Position numbers and translations under genes: made by a program
Notes under the pieces: generated by a model
The model's input: the letters and a program-made list of their open reading frames with translations, nothing else
Database searches by the model: none
Told to the model about the DNA's origin: nothing
Shown here: piece by piece, positions 46,233-56,640 of the stretch
Layout of the letters: each line of letters begins with the position of its first letter
Numbering within the stretch: the first letter of the stretch is position 1
Assembly: GCF_021730395.1 (NCBI RefSeq)
Contig: NC_069369.1
Coordinates: forward strand, 65,189,501-65,253,500
Direction: 5' to 3'
Length of the DNA stretch: 64,000 nt
Source of the DNA: Mercenaria mercenaria
Lineage: Eukaryota; Mollusca; Bivalvia; Venerida; Veneridae

Positions 46233-47247
46233 GAGATAGTACCTAAGTTTTTCAAATCATAGGTTTGAAGTTAAAAAGCTTTGAAATGAAGAGAAATGTC
46301 CATATATTTCTCAAAAACAGAAATATAGACAATATTTTAACCAGAAGTGCGGAGTTATGAGCATTTAATATTTTCATGATAACGAAAATTTTGTGATCAA
46401 GGAAATGTAACTCTTCTTGAACATGGAGAACATAAACATCAAAGGGACATAATATAGTCAATATTTTCTAATTGGGTGCATTTGATTTAACATTCAACTT
46501 TGATCTGGATTGCTAAATACTGATCCATGATACTGTGTGCTAAAAATTTAGAACATCTGGAACAGTCTATTAACAGCAAAACTATGCTTTAGCAGAATCT
46601 AAATAGAGTTAAGCTCTAACTGGGACTCGAACCCAGGACCTCTCACCCCTAAGGCAGACACTCTACCACTTCCCTATAACAGCAGTAGCTAATAGCTATG
46701 CAGTTTAATTGCTGGATTACATTGCGTGAACTGGAACAATAATCGGTGAACTCCGGATTATCGGCGTATTCGCTTTGTTACCTAACGGCAATTTTTGTGT
46801 AAAGAAAAAATATAATCTAATGCTGCCAACGTCATAATTGGTCAAATCTGCCCAAATTTCTCTGACGTGTTGTTCAGAGTATGAACTTACTAACTGGCAG
46901 TACCAGTAAAATATTACTTACACTGAATCTTTTATATTTGCCCTTTTTGCAGCTGCCGAACGGCAAAGACGATGAGATTTGTTCAAATATAAGTAATTAT
47001 TTTACCAGTTTTGAGAGGATTTCAATTGATGGGAAATTACAGTTACAAACTAAATACCTTTCTGCAACACATGGAGTCATTAGCATTCACTGTCAATCAG
47101 TATTATGACTGAGATCGACTGTCATTCATTCATTTCAAAGTTTCATAGACAGAGTCCGTTGTTTACATTTTTATCGTAACCGGTGCACTTGTAAAAATCA
47201 CTTTAGTTTGAAAAATCAAAGTATGCGAAGAGCTATGGTACGGTCTC
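46233..47247 (-). mobile_element. TA-flanked ~1-kb TIR element carrying a tRNA-like sequence, copy 2
   Basis: Reverse-orientation copy of 26165-27196; termini GAGATAGTACCTAAG (left) and, reverse-complemented, GAGACCGTACCATAGCTCTT (right); TA on both sides (46231-46232, 47248-47249). Same internal order. By eye roughly 80-85% identical to copy 1. Confidence 0.82.
46613..46683 (-). tRNA. tRNA-like sequence in copy 2 (not a functional tRNA gene)
   Basis: 71 nt on the minus strand: A-box-like TAGGGAAGTGG, B box GGTTCGAGTCC, perfect T-stem CTGGG/CCCAG, acceptor pairing 5 of 7. The D-stem and anticodon stem are poor. The B box is identical in both copies. Confidence 0.6.
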
Positions 47248-47282
47248 TATACTAATACTAAGAACATGTGTCACTGAGTGTG

Positions 47283-47353
47283 AAAAGTCAGTTCGGGGTT
47301 CGAACCCGGGACCACATGCTTACAGCGCTCTTCTTACTGAGTTAAACGCTGCT
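47283..47353 (-). tRNA. tRNA-derived sequence (pseudo-tRNA or SINE head)
   Basis: Minus strand: TTTAACTCAGTAAGAAGAGC (A-box region), GCTGTAAGCATG, then GGTTCGAACCC (perfect B box). T-stem pairs, acceptor stem does not. About 35 bp from the TIR element but outside it. The following minus-strand stretch to 47580 also has a GGTAGAGCAC box-A-like motif. Confidence 0.55.
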
Positions 47354-47579
47354 TAAACATATTTTTCCTTAATGTGAACAAGTTCGTACCGCGTCATATA
47401 TAACTTCAAAAATTGGAAGTTTGTACTCGTATCCCAGAGGTTCTTAATATTGTAAGCGTCAGAAGACTCACCAAGAAAGTATGCCACAGTCCAACGCTGA
47501 CAGCCAAATGCCACAGGGTGAGGAAAAGGCGCAGACAGTCCGGGCCTGGCGAGTGCTCTACCAGCCAAGCGTACCGACT

Positions 47580-47999
47580 GACTTACATATAGGCCTATTC
47601 TTCCCCAATGTGAATGTAATCAAGTTCGAACAGGGAATCATATCTGAATAATATAGTGTATATTAAGCTTAAGAATAGAAAGATATTACTTACATTTTTT
47701 ACATACGCAAAGGTAAAATCAGATAAGTTTTTCCTGTTTCCATATAAATGTCAGATAATTTCGTGATACACCACTGTCTATAGTTCACTTATTTCGGTGT
47801 CTATAATATCGTGATTTTTAGTCCTAATGAATTTAAATGTTTCGGAAAAATCAATATATCATAACTGAAAGGAATTGTTAACATATATCAATAGAACATA
47901 CACTTAAGGTAATTTTATCCTTTTCGATAAGTTGACAGTGACTTCATACGAAATTAGTGTATCAAATATCAATTGTTTACAAGTAAGCGAACTCTCTGA
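47580..47999. other. No gene recognised
   Basis: AT-rich; nothing identified. Confidence 0.35.
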
Positions 48000-48225
48000 T
48001 AGGGTAGTGCTAGTCCTAATCCGTGACTAGTTACCTCCCCCGACGGTCTGTCCAAAGTCACAAGCAACGACCATTTAAAATCGGCGTAATCGAGGTAATT
48101 CAGACTTTCTGAATAGAAAATTTATTCTTGTGCTTGTTTTATGTATTACGCGATATATCATGTCATGAGTATTTCGCAGTACGTGAAGAAAGTTACCCAC
48201 CGACCTATACAGGTCCAATAGTACT
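48000..48225 (+). repeat. Repeat D, copy 2 (uninterrupted)
   Basis: TAGTTACCTCCCCCGACGGT ... AGTATTTCGCAGTACGTGAA matches the two halves of 41490-42025. Function unknown. Confidence 0.7.
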
Positions 48226-49170
48226 AAAAAGGTAATCAAGCAGCACTTCCGGGCTAGTGTAATATGGCGGAAAGAGAAGATCCTCAATTTTTTTCCCAGT
48301 TATAGTGGCATTTTCATGTTTTATGTAAGCCAGTTCCTGTTTTTATTTCATTGTTGACCTATACTTGACATTTTGGTAGCATTTTCAAGGTGATTTTTTG
48401 CATTTATAGAAATGTTAACAAACCTTATTACTCCTGTATTCATACCCACATTCTAGCTGTAATTCTTTTTTAAATGGGCCTGACTATGTGTTACAGCTCT
48501 CAGAAGATTGTTAATTTTATATAGAACTTATCGCAGATTTATTTACTACTGTATAGACCACAGACCTTTTCACGGTAAACGCCGCCATTTTGGATAGGGG
48601 GTAACAATACGCATCACCTGACTGAAGTTAAAAATGACGGAAAGTTTAAAATCAATAGCGGTCCGTATTTTAACGACAAATCAGAGGATAATGTAGCACC
48701 TAGTGATTTACCCACATCTGAAATATTGTGTCTGTAAACAGTGCTCAGAAATGCACAAACATATGGTCTCACACGTTAAGCGTCAACATCAGGCATAATA
48801 ATTAGGCTTGCCACTTACTTGAGAAAATGGAATTCCCTGACTAAACCATACTTTTCACTGACCAATACCACTATATTTTTTTTCGGCCTCCTCCTCTATA
48901 GCTATCCAGTCCACTCTTTTATATTTATTTTGTTTCAGGTATCTTCCAAATGCCAAAGCTAACATAAAAACGAAATTGATTCAAACACATTTAAATTTTG
49001 TTTATACACAGTTACATTAAAATGTGTTTGGAAATACACGTACTTATAAATACTCTAGCCACTGAACATTTTAAACATCATCCCAGAATTTCATTTTTTT
49101 TCCTGACTTTTCTAAAATTTCTTATTTCACTGACCATATTCCGTCAAAAGGTGAGCTTAGAAACCTAGAA
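48226..49170. other. Flank upstream of the DUF3504 pseudogene
   Basis: An ATGGCGGAAAGAG start at 48263 gives only 13 codons (MAEREDPQFFSQL), possibly a former first exon. 48585-48600 has AACGCCGCCATTTTGG. No other coding sequence recognised. Confidence 0.3.
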
Positions 49171-50069
49171 TTTATCCCACGAGATCAGTTAAAACAATTT
49201 CTGTGCGAATTTCTACTGTCCGTGACAAAGACAGATGGCTCCGAGTATGAGCCCACTACACCGAGTGGAGGTCTAATTGGTTCAGTTAACAGGTATTTAA
49301 GGTCGAAGAATGACCAGTATTCAGTTATATAAAGTGTTGAATTTGCAAAGTCCAGACAAGTGTTAAAAACTTAAAAACATGTTAAAATTCTAGGAAAAGG
49401 CAACAAGTCAAAAGCTGCAGATCCACTGGATGAAGAATTGATAGAAAAATTCCATGAATGTGATACCTTGGGTGACGAAAATCCAGAAGCACTTCTTCAT
49501 TCCATGTCGATTATTTGTATCCTCCATTTTGGTATGAGAACAGGGCAAGACAAGAAGCTTATAATATTCGATGAGGTGATATTCAGTTGAAAGAGGCTCG
49601 TAGGGGAAGTATCTTATTTATGACACAGAGAGGTGAACTAAGACGAGGACTGAAACCAATGTGCGAAATACCTGGTATTTAAAACACTGTATAAAATTCA
49701 TGAAAATATTGAACTGTTTCCCTAATAACGAAGGCATATCTCACTGTTTATTCATGGTATTTTAACGAAAAATGTATAATTAACTAATTAATAATATCAC
49801 TGATCTTTTAAAATACATTGTTCAGGAATAAGTACGCTGTAGCAGATCAACAAAAAGACGCAGTACATTTATTAAAACATACTCAAGTAAGAGGCCTGAT
49901 GAAAGATCCAGACAGTCCGGTTTTTCTTTCTGTGGCTAACAAGGCGCCAAAACATATTCAAGCTTGGTATATAAAAACAAGCCATGGTCATAAACAGGAT
50001 CCATGGAACCATGAAGGCAATGAAAACTGCAGCCAGTATTGACTCAGACAAAAGAATTACTCCTTACAG
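49171..50069 (+). pseudogene. ZMYM/QRICH1-type DUF3504 gene remnant (Crypton-derived)
   Basis: One frame reads FIPRDQLKQFLCEFLLSVTK, TDGSEYEPTTPSGGLIGSVN, RYLRSKNDQYS, stop, EFAKSRQVLKT, stop, LGKGNKSKAADPLDEE, EALLHSMSIICILHFGMRTG; after a frame change GDIQLKEARRGSILFMTQRG. A second block, 49818-50069, reads MKDPDSPVFLSVANKAPKHI, QAWYIKTS, then after a one-base slip MVINRIHGTMKAMKTAASID and TPYR next to a donor-like CAG|GTATTA. Order and motifs match the DUF3504 domain of ZMYM2/3/4, QRICH1 and KCTD1-type proteins, known to derive from Crypton tyrosine recombinases. At least two nonsense codons and two frame changes: a dead host-type gene or dead Crypton-like copy. Confidence 0.78.
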
Positions 50070-50098
50070 GTATTAGTTGTGTAAAAATATAAAGTTTA

Positions 50099-51418
50099 AC
50101 GAGAGGGCCATGAAGGCCCTGTATCGCTCACCTGACCTATTGACCTAAAGATCATAAAGATTAAAATTCTGACCAAGTTTCATTACGATATGGTCATAAA
50201 TGTGGCCTCTAAAGTGTTAACTAGCTTTTCCTTTGACTTGACCTGGTGTTAACTAGCCTTTCCTTTGACATGACCCGGTGACCTAGTTTTTGACCACACA
50301 TGACCAAGATTCGAACTTGACCTTAAGATCATCAAGATTAACATTCTAAATTTCATGAAGATACAGTCATAAATGTGGCCTCTAGAGTGTTGACAAGCTT
50401 TTCTTTTGATTTGACCTAGTGACCTAGTTTTTCAACCCACCTAACCCAGATTTGAATGTGAGCTAATGATCGTTATGATTAACATTCTGACCAACTTTCA
50501 TTAAGATATGGTTATAAATGTGGCCTCTGGAGTGTTAACTAGCTTTTCCTTTGATTTGACCTGGTGACCTAGTTTTTCACCCTATCTGATCCAGATTTGA
50601 ATCTGACCTATAAATCATCACTATTAGTATTCTGACTAAGTTTCATTAAGATATGGTCATAAATGTGGCCTCTGGAGTGTTAACTAGCTTTTCCTTTGAT
50701 TTGACCTGGTGACCTAGTTTTTGATCCTACATGACCCAGATTCCAACTGGACCTTAAGATCATCAAGATTAACAATCTGACGACGTTTCATGAAGATACG
50801 GTCTCTGGAGTGTTAACTAGCTTTTCCTTTGATTTGACCTGGTGACCTAGTTTTTGACCCCACATGACCCAGACTTAAATTTGACCTAAAGATCGTTAGG
50901 ATTAACATTCTGACTAAGTTTCATAAAGATACAGTCATAAATGTGGCCTCTAGAGTGTTAACAAGCTTTTCCTTTGATTTGACCTGGTGACCTCGTTTTT
51001 CACCCCATCTGATCCAGATTTGAATCTGACCTATAGATCATCACAATTAACATTCTGACAAAGTTTCATTAAGATATGGTCATAAATGTGGCCCGTGGAG
51101 TGTTAACTAGCTTTCCCTTTGATTTGACCTTGTGACCTAGTTTTTGATCCTACATGACCCAGATTCCAACTGGACCTTAAGATCATCAAGATTAACAATC
51201 TGACGACGTTTCATGAAGATACGGTCTCTGGAGTGTTAACTAGCTTTTCCTTTGACCTGGTGACCTAGTTTTCGATCCTACTTGATCCAAATTCAAACTG
51301 GACCTTAAGATCATCACGATTAACATTCTGACTAAGTTTCATGAAGATACAGTCATAAATGTGGCCTCTACAGTGTTAACAAGCTTTTCCTTTGATTTGA
51401 CCTGGTGACCTAGTTTTC
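50099..51418 (+). mobile_element. Pearl-like element with ~150-170-bp tandem modules (P12)
   Basis: Head ACGAGAGGGCCATGAAGGCC and CTGTATCGCTCACCTGACC. Seven to eight modules with ATAAATGTGGCCTCT, AGTGTTAACTAGCTTTTCC, TTTGATTTGACCTGGTGACC and AAGATCATCAAGATTAACAT. Two larger units repeat almost exactly (50690-50830 and 51110-51260), a recent internal duplication. The 3' end is cut by the LINE fragment at 51419. Confidence 0.82.
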
Positions 51419-51699
51419 ATAACCGAAATATGGAAAATCCTTTCATTCAAAATATTCTTTTTAGAGTTCGTGAACTATTTTTAAAAAAGTCTACCATATT
51501 TTGTTGGATTCCCAGTCATGTTGGTATTCATGGAAACGAGAATGCTGATACTGCAGCAAAGAAATCCCTTTCATTATTACAATCTAATTTGAAATTATCA
51601 CATACCGATTTTAGGCCTAATATAAACAAATACATTTTATCTAAATGGCAACCGTCATGGAAGAATGCTTTATTCAATAAACTTCATGATATTAAAATA
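51419..51699 (+). mobile_element. LINE RNase H fragment
   Basis: Encodes MENPFIQNILFRVRELFLKK, FCWIPSHVGIHGNENADTAA and KKSLSLLQSN, the RNase H end of the same LINE as 31976-33505, in one open frame. Both ends are abrupt: a pearl-like module on the left, repeat C on the right. No target duplication seen. Confidence 0.85.
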
Positions 51700-51843
51700 G
51701 AAAAAGTGGAAACTCCACAGGTCGCTCAACACAGTAAAAACGAAAATGTTGCAGGCTCGGTTTGATTGAGCCTGTTCATGGACGGTAGTGGAAATGCATG
51801 CTACCGTCCACGCCCTCTAGCCCCGGGTTGAGCAGAACTCAAA
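51700..51843 (-). repeat. Repeat C, copy 4
   Basis: GTCGCTCAACACAGTAAAAA ... CCCGGGTTGAGCAGAACTCA, reverse orientation; joined directly to the 3' end of R1 at 51844. Confidence 0.88.
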
Positions 51844-53270
51844 AAACAAAGATAAATATCAAACAGGGAATGCCACGTACCAAAATCGCAGCCTCCCCAA
51901 AACGAAACCTACAGCACGCAGACGTGCACACCACAAACACACACACATACACGCGCACACACACAAAGCCAACACATGAGGACAAAACGAACAAACAAAG
52001 GAACACAGTGGGGCACGGCCTTGGAACGGTCAGTGGCAAAAACACCACTGGGGAGCTTGAACCGGTTTATGGTGTGCACCCAACCTCACTCTTACCCCCA
52101 CCATGTTCCAAAGACACGGGACAGTGTAAATAAAAGTAATCCACTCCAGGTGAATCTCTAACACACGTAATGGAAACAAAAAGGCATGGCATGTAAAACA
52201 CAAAAATGCTCGTGTATAAATATATAAAAAGCAAACCTTTGGAACCAAAAACGTATGTACTCAATGCCTTTTCAGAAGACAGAGCAATAAGAGAAACACC
52301 CTTAAGGGCCCGACGAAACAGGCTAGAAGACAGATATCAAAACAGTTCACTCCTGGTAGGATTTAACAAGAGCTGTCTCCATAGGATGACACATGCCCCC
52401 GATGGCACTTTGAATGAATAGTTATGGCCGATGTTAGAGTTTAGGACCTTTGAGCTACGGACCTGGGTCTTGCGCGCGACACGTCATCTTACTGTGGTAC
52501 ACATTCATGCCCAATAATTTTAAAATCCATGCATGAATGACAAAGATATGGACCGGACACGCCCATCAATGCACTATCATGAAATATGACCTTTAACGTC
52601 TAAGTGTGACCTTGACCTTTGGGCTACGGACCTGGGTCTTGCGCGCGACACATTCATGCCAAGTTATTTGAAAATCCATCCATCGATGACAAAGATATGG
52701 ACCGGACACGAAAATTGCGGAGAGACCGACATACTGACAGACCCACAGACGGTTCAAAAACTATATGCCTCCCTTCGGGGGCATAAAAACTGCTTATCAT
52801 GGGAGTCCTCCCCCTCTTCCGTCAGACACAATCAAAGAGGGAAGCGTAGTGTCCAACTGTAAACTGGTTGAACATTAAACATGCGGTATGTCTCAAAACA
52901 GTTGGGTCGTAACCTCTTTTAATAAAACGTTTTATAATTTTACCAAATACATTTGGAAAATTACCATGACCCAAGATCTTACGAAGTTTGTAAACCACAT
53001 CCCCATAAAAAACGGGTTTAGAAATACCTTCTCGCAGAAGTGTCTTTAAATTACTATTGAATTTTAAAACTAAATTAGAATTACGATAGTAAAATTTAGG
53101 AAAATATTTACGCAATTTGTAATAACGGTAGCCTTGCTGAAGAAGTTTACTTGTAATATATAGATTACGTTCATTGAAATGCTTGACATGACTACACGCT
53201 CTGGCAAACCGAATTAATTGAGAAATATATACCCCATAAGATGTAGCCTGAGGTACATTCCCAGTACATT
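51844..53270 (-). mobile_element. Retroelement R1, second long copy, split by a pearl-like element
   Basis: Same parts as 6423-7560: 3' region 51844-52365, interruption 52366-52783 (P7), then 52784-53270 including the RT C-terminus on the minus strand (NSNLVLKFNSNLKTLLREGI, YDPTVLRHTACLMFNQFTVG). Fossil; it gives the family's 3' region a second full example. Confidence 0.8.
52366..52783 (+). mobile_element. Pearl-like element (P7) nested in R1, with readable empty site
   Basis: ACAAGAGCTGTCTCCATAGG to CCTCCCTTCGGGGGCA, TA on both outer sides (52364-52365, 52784-52785). R1 copy 1 has the uninterrupted site near 6969. Two modules with AGTGTGACCTTGACCTTTGG, then a degenerate GACAGACC tract. Confidence 0.9.
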
Positions 53271-53653
53271 AACAATTACACATGCTAAAAGTACAAAAAA
53301 CAATTTAGAGTTGTGTTCATACGGCGATAAATGTAATGTATCATATATAATAAGGCATATCACTCAGTACATTGGTTAGCCAGAGAATAAGTATTGGCAA
53401 AACAATTTTGACATGAGAAAAAATAGTACTGAATAATATTACACAGCAAAACATACTGATTTTCAAGTCAAATATACTTTTACAATACAAATACGGAGAT
53501 CTAACAGTTTTATGCATACATGAAACATTTTTTTAACAAAGAAAATGTCTTAATAAGACTAATCACTTTAGTATTTACTACTTATAATTTTATATCTAAT
53601 AAACTGAACTGTATAATTCAATCTTTTGTTTTTAATTCTTTTGCATTGACCAT
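53271..53653. other. Downstream flank of TRIM-c
   Basis: AT-rich; probably includes the 3' UTR of TRIM-c (minus strand). No repeat recognised. Confidence 0.4.
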
Positions 53654-55528
53654 TTATTGGTGTATAATGTTAAAAACACCCAGAACAGCTGAACTCTGCC
53701 TTGTAATGATTAGCCTGTCCATTGTCCTATTGCAGGTTATACCATTTGCCTTCTTTGGTATGGGTACCTTTTGAAGGAGAACTCCACTTTTTGACAGAAT
53801 ATGCAGCATGCCAAAGGATTCCAACACATATATGGCACCAGTGCTATCGACATGTATGCCAGTTGGTGACATAATGCTGTGTTTAAATATTTCCTTTCCG
53901 TTTGCCTGAAAGCAGTACAATGTATAGGATACCTGACAACACTGGAGAAAATATCTAGGAGAAGATGGAGTCATTTTTAAAGAAGAAATATGTTCAGCAT
54001 CTAGAATTGATCTCGTTTTTCCTATGTGCTGTAGAATCTCTCCCTCGATTGTACGAATCTGGAGAAGCCATTTGTTATCATTAACCATCGAAACTAGCAA
54101 ACGCTTAGCGTCAAGGGCATGAACTCCGTTTGGTGTATACTCAGTGATAAAATTTCTCATCCATTTTAACTCGGGTGATACAGCAATGAAAGCTATTCGA
54201 TTGGCAGTAGGTAGGCATACAACCATGTATCGTTCATTTAGAGATGTCATGTGTCCAGGTAACTTAGATAGTTCGGCTGAGTCTCTGAAAGTTAAGTCTT
54301 CGTTCAATCGTATGAGCCGTGACCATTTACAGTCCGATATAACAATACTACCGTCAAACAGCGTTATAATGCCGTTTATAGAAGCTTTTTTACCATCCGA
54401 TGTCGATAAAGTTACGTCTGATTTATGTATTAGTTTTACATTATTCTTTGGTTTACTCTCTGCTGACTTAAAAAGTGTTGCTTTAAAATCTCGGGTTGAA
54501 GTATCCCCTGATCCTCTGGTACTTGCATCGTGATGTTTATTGTGATTGTTAGAATAGTTAACTTCTGATTCAGCGTCGGCACTAGAATAATTTGTTTTGT
54601 CATTGTTTTTGCTTAAAGCAACTTTTGATGCCTCTAAGAAATTGTTCATGTTCGAATTTAAATTCACCCTGTGTATGTACGTTTTTGTATTGCTTAGTGT
54701 TCTACATTGCATGATAGGAAATGTATCCAAGGATACCAGTAATGACACAAATGCTGGAGACAGCTGCACTGAATGTGTAAAACGCTTTGTAGTAACCATA
54801 GGTTTACTTAACTGAGATTCCTGTAGCTGCTCTATAATGGACAGTATGCATCTAAAAAGATCAGCTTTAGAATTATCACTTGCTATCTTCTGAAGGATAT
54901 CTTTACTTTCCTTCAGTGTTTGATGTGTCGTCCTTAATAACGTTTGCTGTCTACCGAGTTCTGTGACTTGTGTTTTTAAATTTCTATCGACTTCATTTAA
55001 AATCCGCATCTTACATTTGTTTAAGTGGATCATTATTCTATGTCTCGAGTTATCCATATGTCTAATAAACTCTTGCTTTTCTTTGTGACTTTTGTCTATA
55101 AACCCTTGGATTTGTCTTTCCTTCTCATTGCAATGGTGAACAATACATTCTAAGTCCGTATTGATTTGTTCATTAAATTTACATTTTGTGAGTTGTTCCC
55201 CGGCAGATTCAATATCAATAACTGATTTACAGTTCAGCCGCTGTGTGTTTAACAAACAGGTGCTGCATAGTAAATGACCGTGATCTGTACAGAAGAACTG
55301 TAGCTTCTTTTCAGGATGGTCTTTGCATATTTGAAACTGGTTTAAATCCCTTATTGTCTTTGAATCCATTTTCAAGTCCTCGATATTCAACAGAAGATGA
55401 TATCTTGTTGCTTTACTACTACTGTGAATATCTGCACATGTTTTACATTGGGGCTCTTGACAGGTAACGCAGTGTTTAACAGCTCTTGTATCTTTACCGC
55501 GAAACTTGCACGGACCACAAAATTCCAT
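53654..55528 (-). CDS. TRIM-like B-box/coiled-coil/propeller protein (TRIM-c), intact
   Basis: 624 aa in one exon. Residues 4-45: B-box 1 (CGPCKFRGKDTRAVKHCVTC, QEPQCKTCADIH). 68-105: B-box 2 (CKDHPEKKLQFFCTDHGHLL, CSTC). 110-245: coiled coil (ERQIQGFIDKSHKEKQEFIR). 250-375: polar Ser/Asn-rich linker. 380-624: propeller-like repeats (GIITLFDGSIVISDCKWSRL, PTGIHVDSTGAIYVLESFGM) as in NHL-type TRIMs. No RING, so direct E3 activity is doubtful; bivalve relatives are usually called TRIM56/TRIM71-like and linked to innate immunity, which is inference here. Start chosen because B-box 1 begins at residue 4; an acceptor (ATATATTCAG) 32 bp upstream implies a 5' UTR intron. Closest relative in the window is TRIM-b. 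An inverted repeat lies upstream at 55625-56392. Confidence 0.9.
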   Translation of the reverse strand: MEFCGPCKFRGKDTRAVKHCVTCQEPQCKTCADIHSSSKATRYHLLLNIEDLKMDSKTIRDLNQFQICKDHPEKKLQFFCTDHGHLLCSTCLLNTQRLNCKSVIDIESAGEQLTKCKFNEQINTDLECIVHHCNEKERQIQGFIDKSHKEKQEFIRHMDNSRHRIMIHLNKCKMRILNEVDRNLKTQVTELGRQQTLLRTTHQTLKESKDILQKIASDNSKADLFRCILSIIEQLQESQLSKPMVTTKRFTHSVQLSPAFVSLLVSLDTFPIMQCRTLSNTKTYIHRVNLNSNMNNFLEASKVALSKNNDKTNYSSADAESEVNYSNNHNKHHDASTRGSGDTSTRDFKATLFKSAESKPKNNVKLIHKSDVTLSTSDGKKASINGIITLFDGSIVISDCKWSRLIRLNEDLTFRDSAELSKLPGHMTSLNERYMVVCLPTANRIAFIAVSPELKWMRNFITEYTPNGVHALDAKRLLVSMVNDNKWLLQIRTIEGEILQHIGKTRSILDAEHISSLKMTPSSPRYFLQCCQVSYTLYCFQANGKEIFKHSIMSPTGIHVDSTGAIYVLESFGMLHILSKSGVLLQKVPIPKKANGITCNRTMDRLIITRQSSAVLGVFNIIHQ

Positions 55529-55624
55529 TTTACATGCCTCGTATTATGTTTCCACCATCTGAATATATAAAATGAAAGGAAATGGTAGATAAGCAGTGAA
55601 CAGAAGACAAGTAACGGAAACTGC

Positions 55625-56392
55625 AAACGCCAAAAATCCATGGTCGTGAACGGGAAAATATACTTTCCCATTTCAATCGCGTATTTCATACCTAAAAGAC
55701 GCAGTTCAGTAAATGTGTTCTATTGATATTAAACAAGCGATAATCTATCTTCATTCGTGCACCTGTCACATTGTCTCAATATTCCATATTGCAGAGATGC
55801 TCCACATATTTTATGCTTTAGTCAACGTTACAGAAAAAACTTGCGTGAACTCCCCTAATGAACATCCGGTCTAGAGGTCACGGCAGTGTGCACATGTTAA
55901 GTGACATGTAAACAAACAAAAACAGAATGCAATATATTCACAGTTTTACGATAAGACTCGAAATGATGAATGAAATTCATCTTGTATATTATTTTGAATT
56001 TGAAATCATACATTGGTATACATCTATTCTGTTTATTTAATTCATTTTGCACATTTATGCTGCATATAAATATTTAAGCGTACACGTGTTGTAAAATGAC
56101 GACGGACATACATTTTCACATCAGCCAATCAGAGTGTGTCTGTAATCTAGACCGGAACTTCACCAGGGAAGTTCAAGCAAGTTTTTTGTGTACCGTTGAA
56201 AACACTATAAACTACACGTAGTTTTTCTAAGATAAAAAGTATTGAAGAAATGTTACAGGTACACGACGGAAGATAAATTACCACTTGTTAATATCAATAG
56301 TACACATTTACTGAACTGCGTGTTTTAGGTATGAAATACGCGATTGAAATGGGTTAGTATATTTTCCCGTTCACGACCATGGTTCTTATATG
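55625..56392. repeat. Large inverted repeat upstream of TRIM-c
   Basis: Arms about 55625-55885 and 56136-56392, spacer ~250 bp. The outer ~100 bp (ACACATTTACTGAACTGCGT ... GGTATGAAATACGCGATTGA ... CGTTCACGACCATGG) differ by only about five bases; inner parts are more diverged. The left arm abuts the TRIM-c 5' UTR, so the gene's upstream region is duplicated head-to-head. Confidence 0.88.
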
Positions 56393-56454
56393 ATACCTAA
56401 GGGTAGGGTATAACATGTACAGAGGCATTTTCTTTCTGTTCTGGTGCCAGTGTC

Positions 56455-56640
56455 CTTGTGGGATTTAAGAACTACCTATCATAGAGTCCTCTAACGTGGC
56501 ATCCAACTGTAAAAGGGCTGAACATCAAACATACGGTGTGTCTCAAAAATAGTTGGGTCATAACCTCTTTTAATACAACGTTTAATGACTACTAAATACC
56601 ATTGGAAAATTGCCATGACCCAAACCCTAATTTGAGATCG
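56455..56640 (-). mobile_element. R1 fragment, eroded
   Basis: CTTGTGGGATTTAAGAACTA ... CATGACCCAA matches 6955-7160 (end of the RT and adjoining 3' part). Fossil scrap. Confidence 0.75.

Noticed and set aside
22795-55528. A fully symmetric palindromic locus centred near 37 kb
   Set aside because: Arms at 11-18/58-64 kb and the 26/46-kb elements look symmetric, but all three TRIM genes point the same way and the two long R1 copies share one orientation. The 26/46-kb centre (36.7 kb) also differs from that of the arms (~38 kb).
55387-55689. Membrane-protein-like ORF upstream of TRIM-c
   Set aside because: It reads through an intron-like stretch with an acceptor (ATATATTCAG) and then overlaps the TRIM-c coding region in another frame; its start lies in the inverted repeat.
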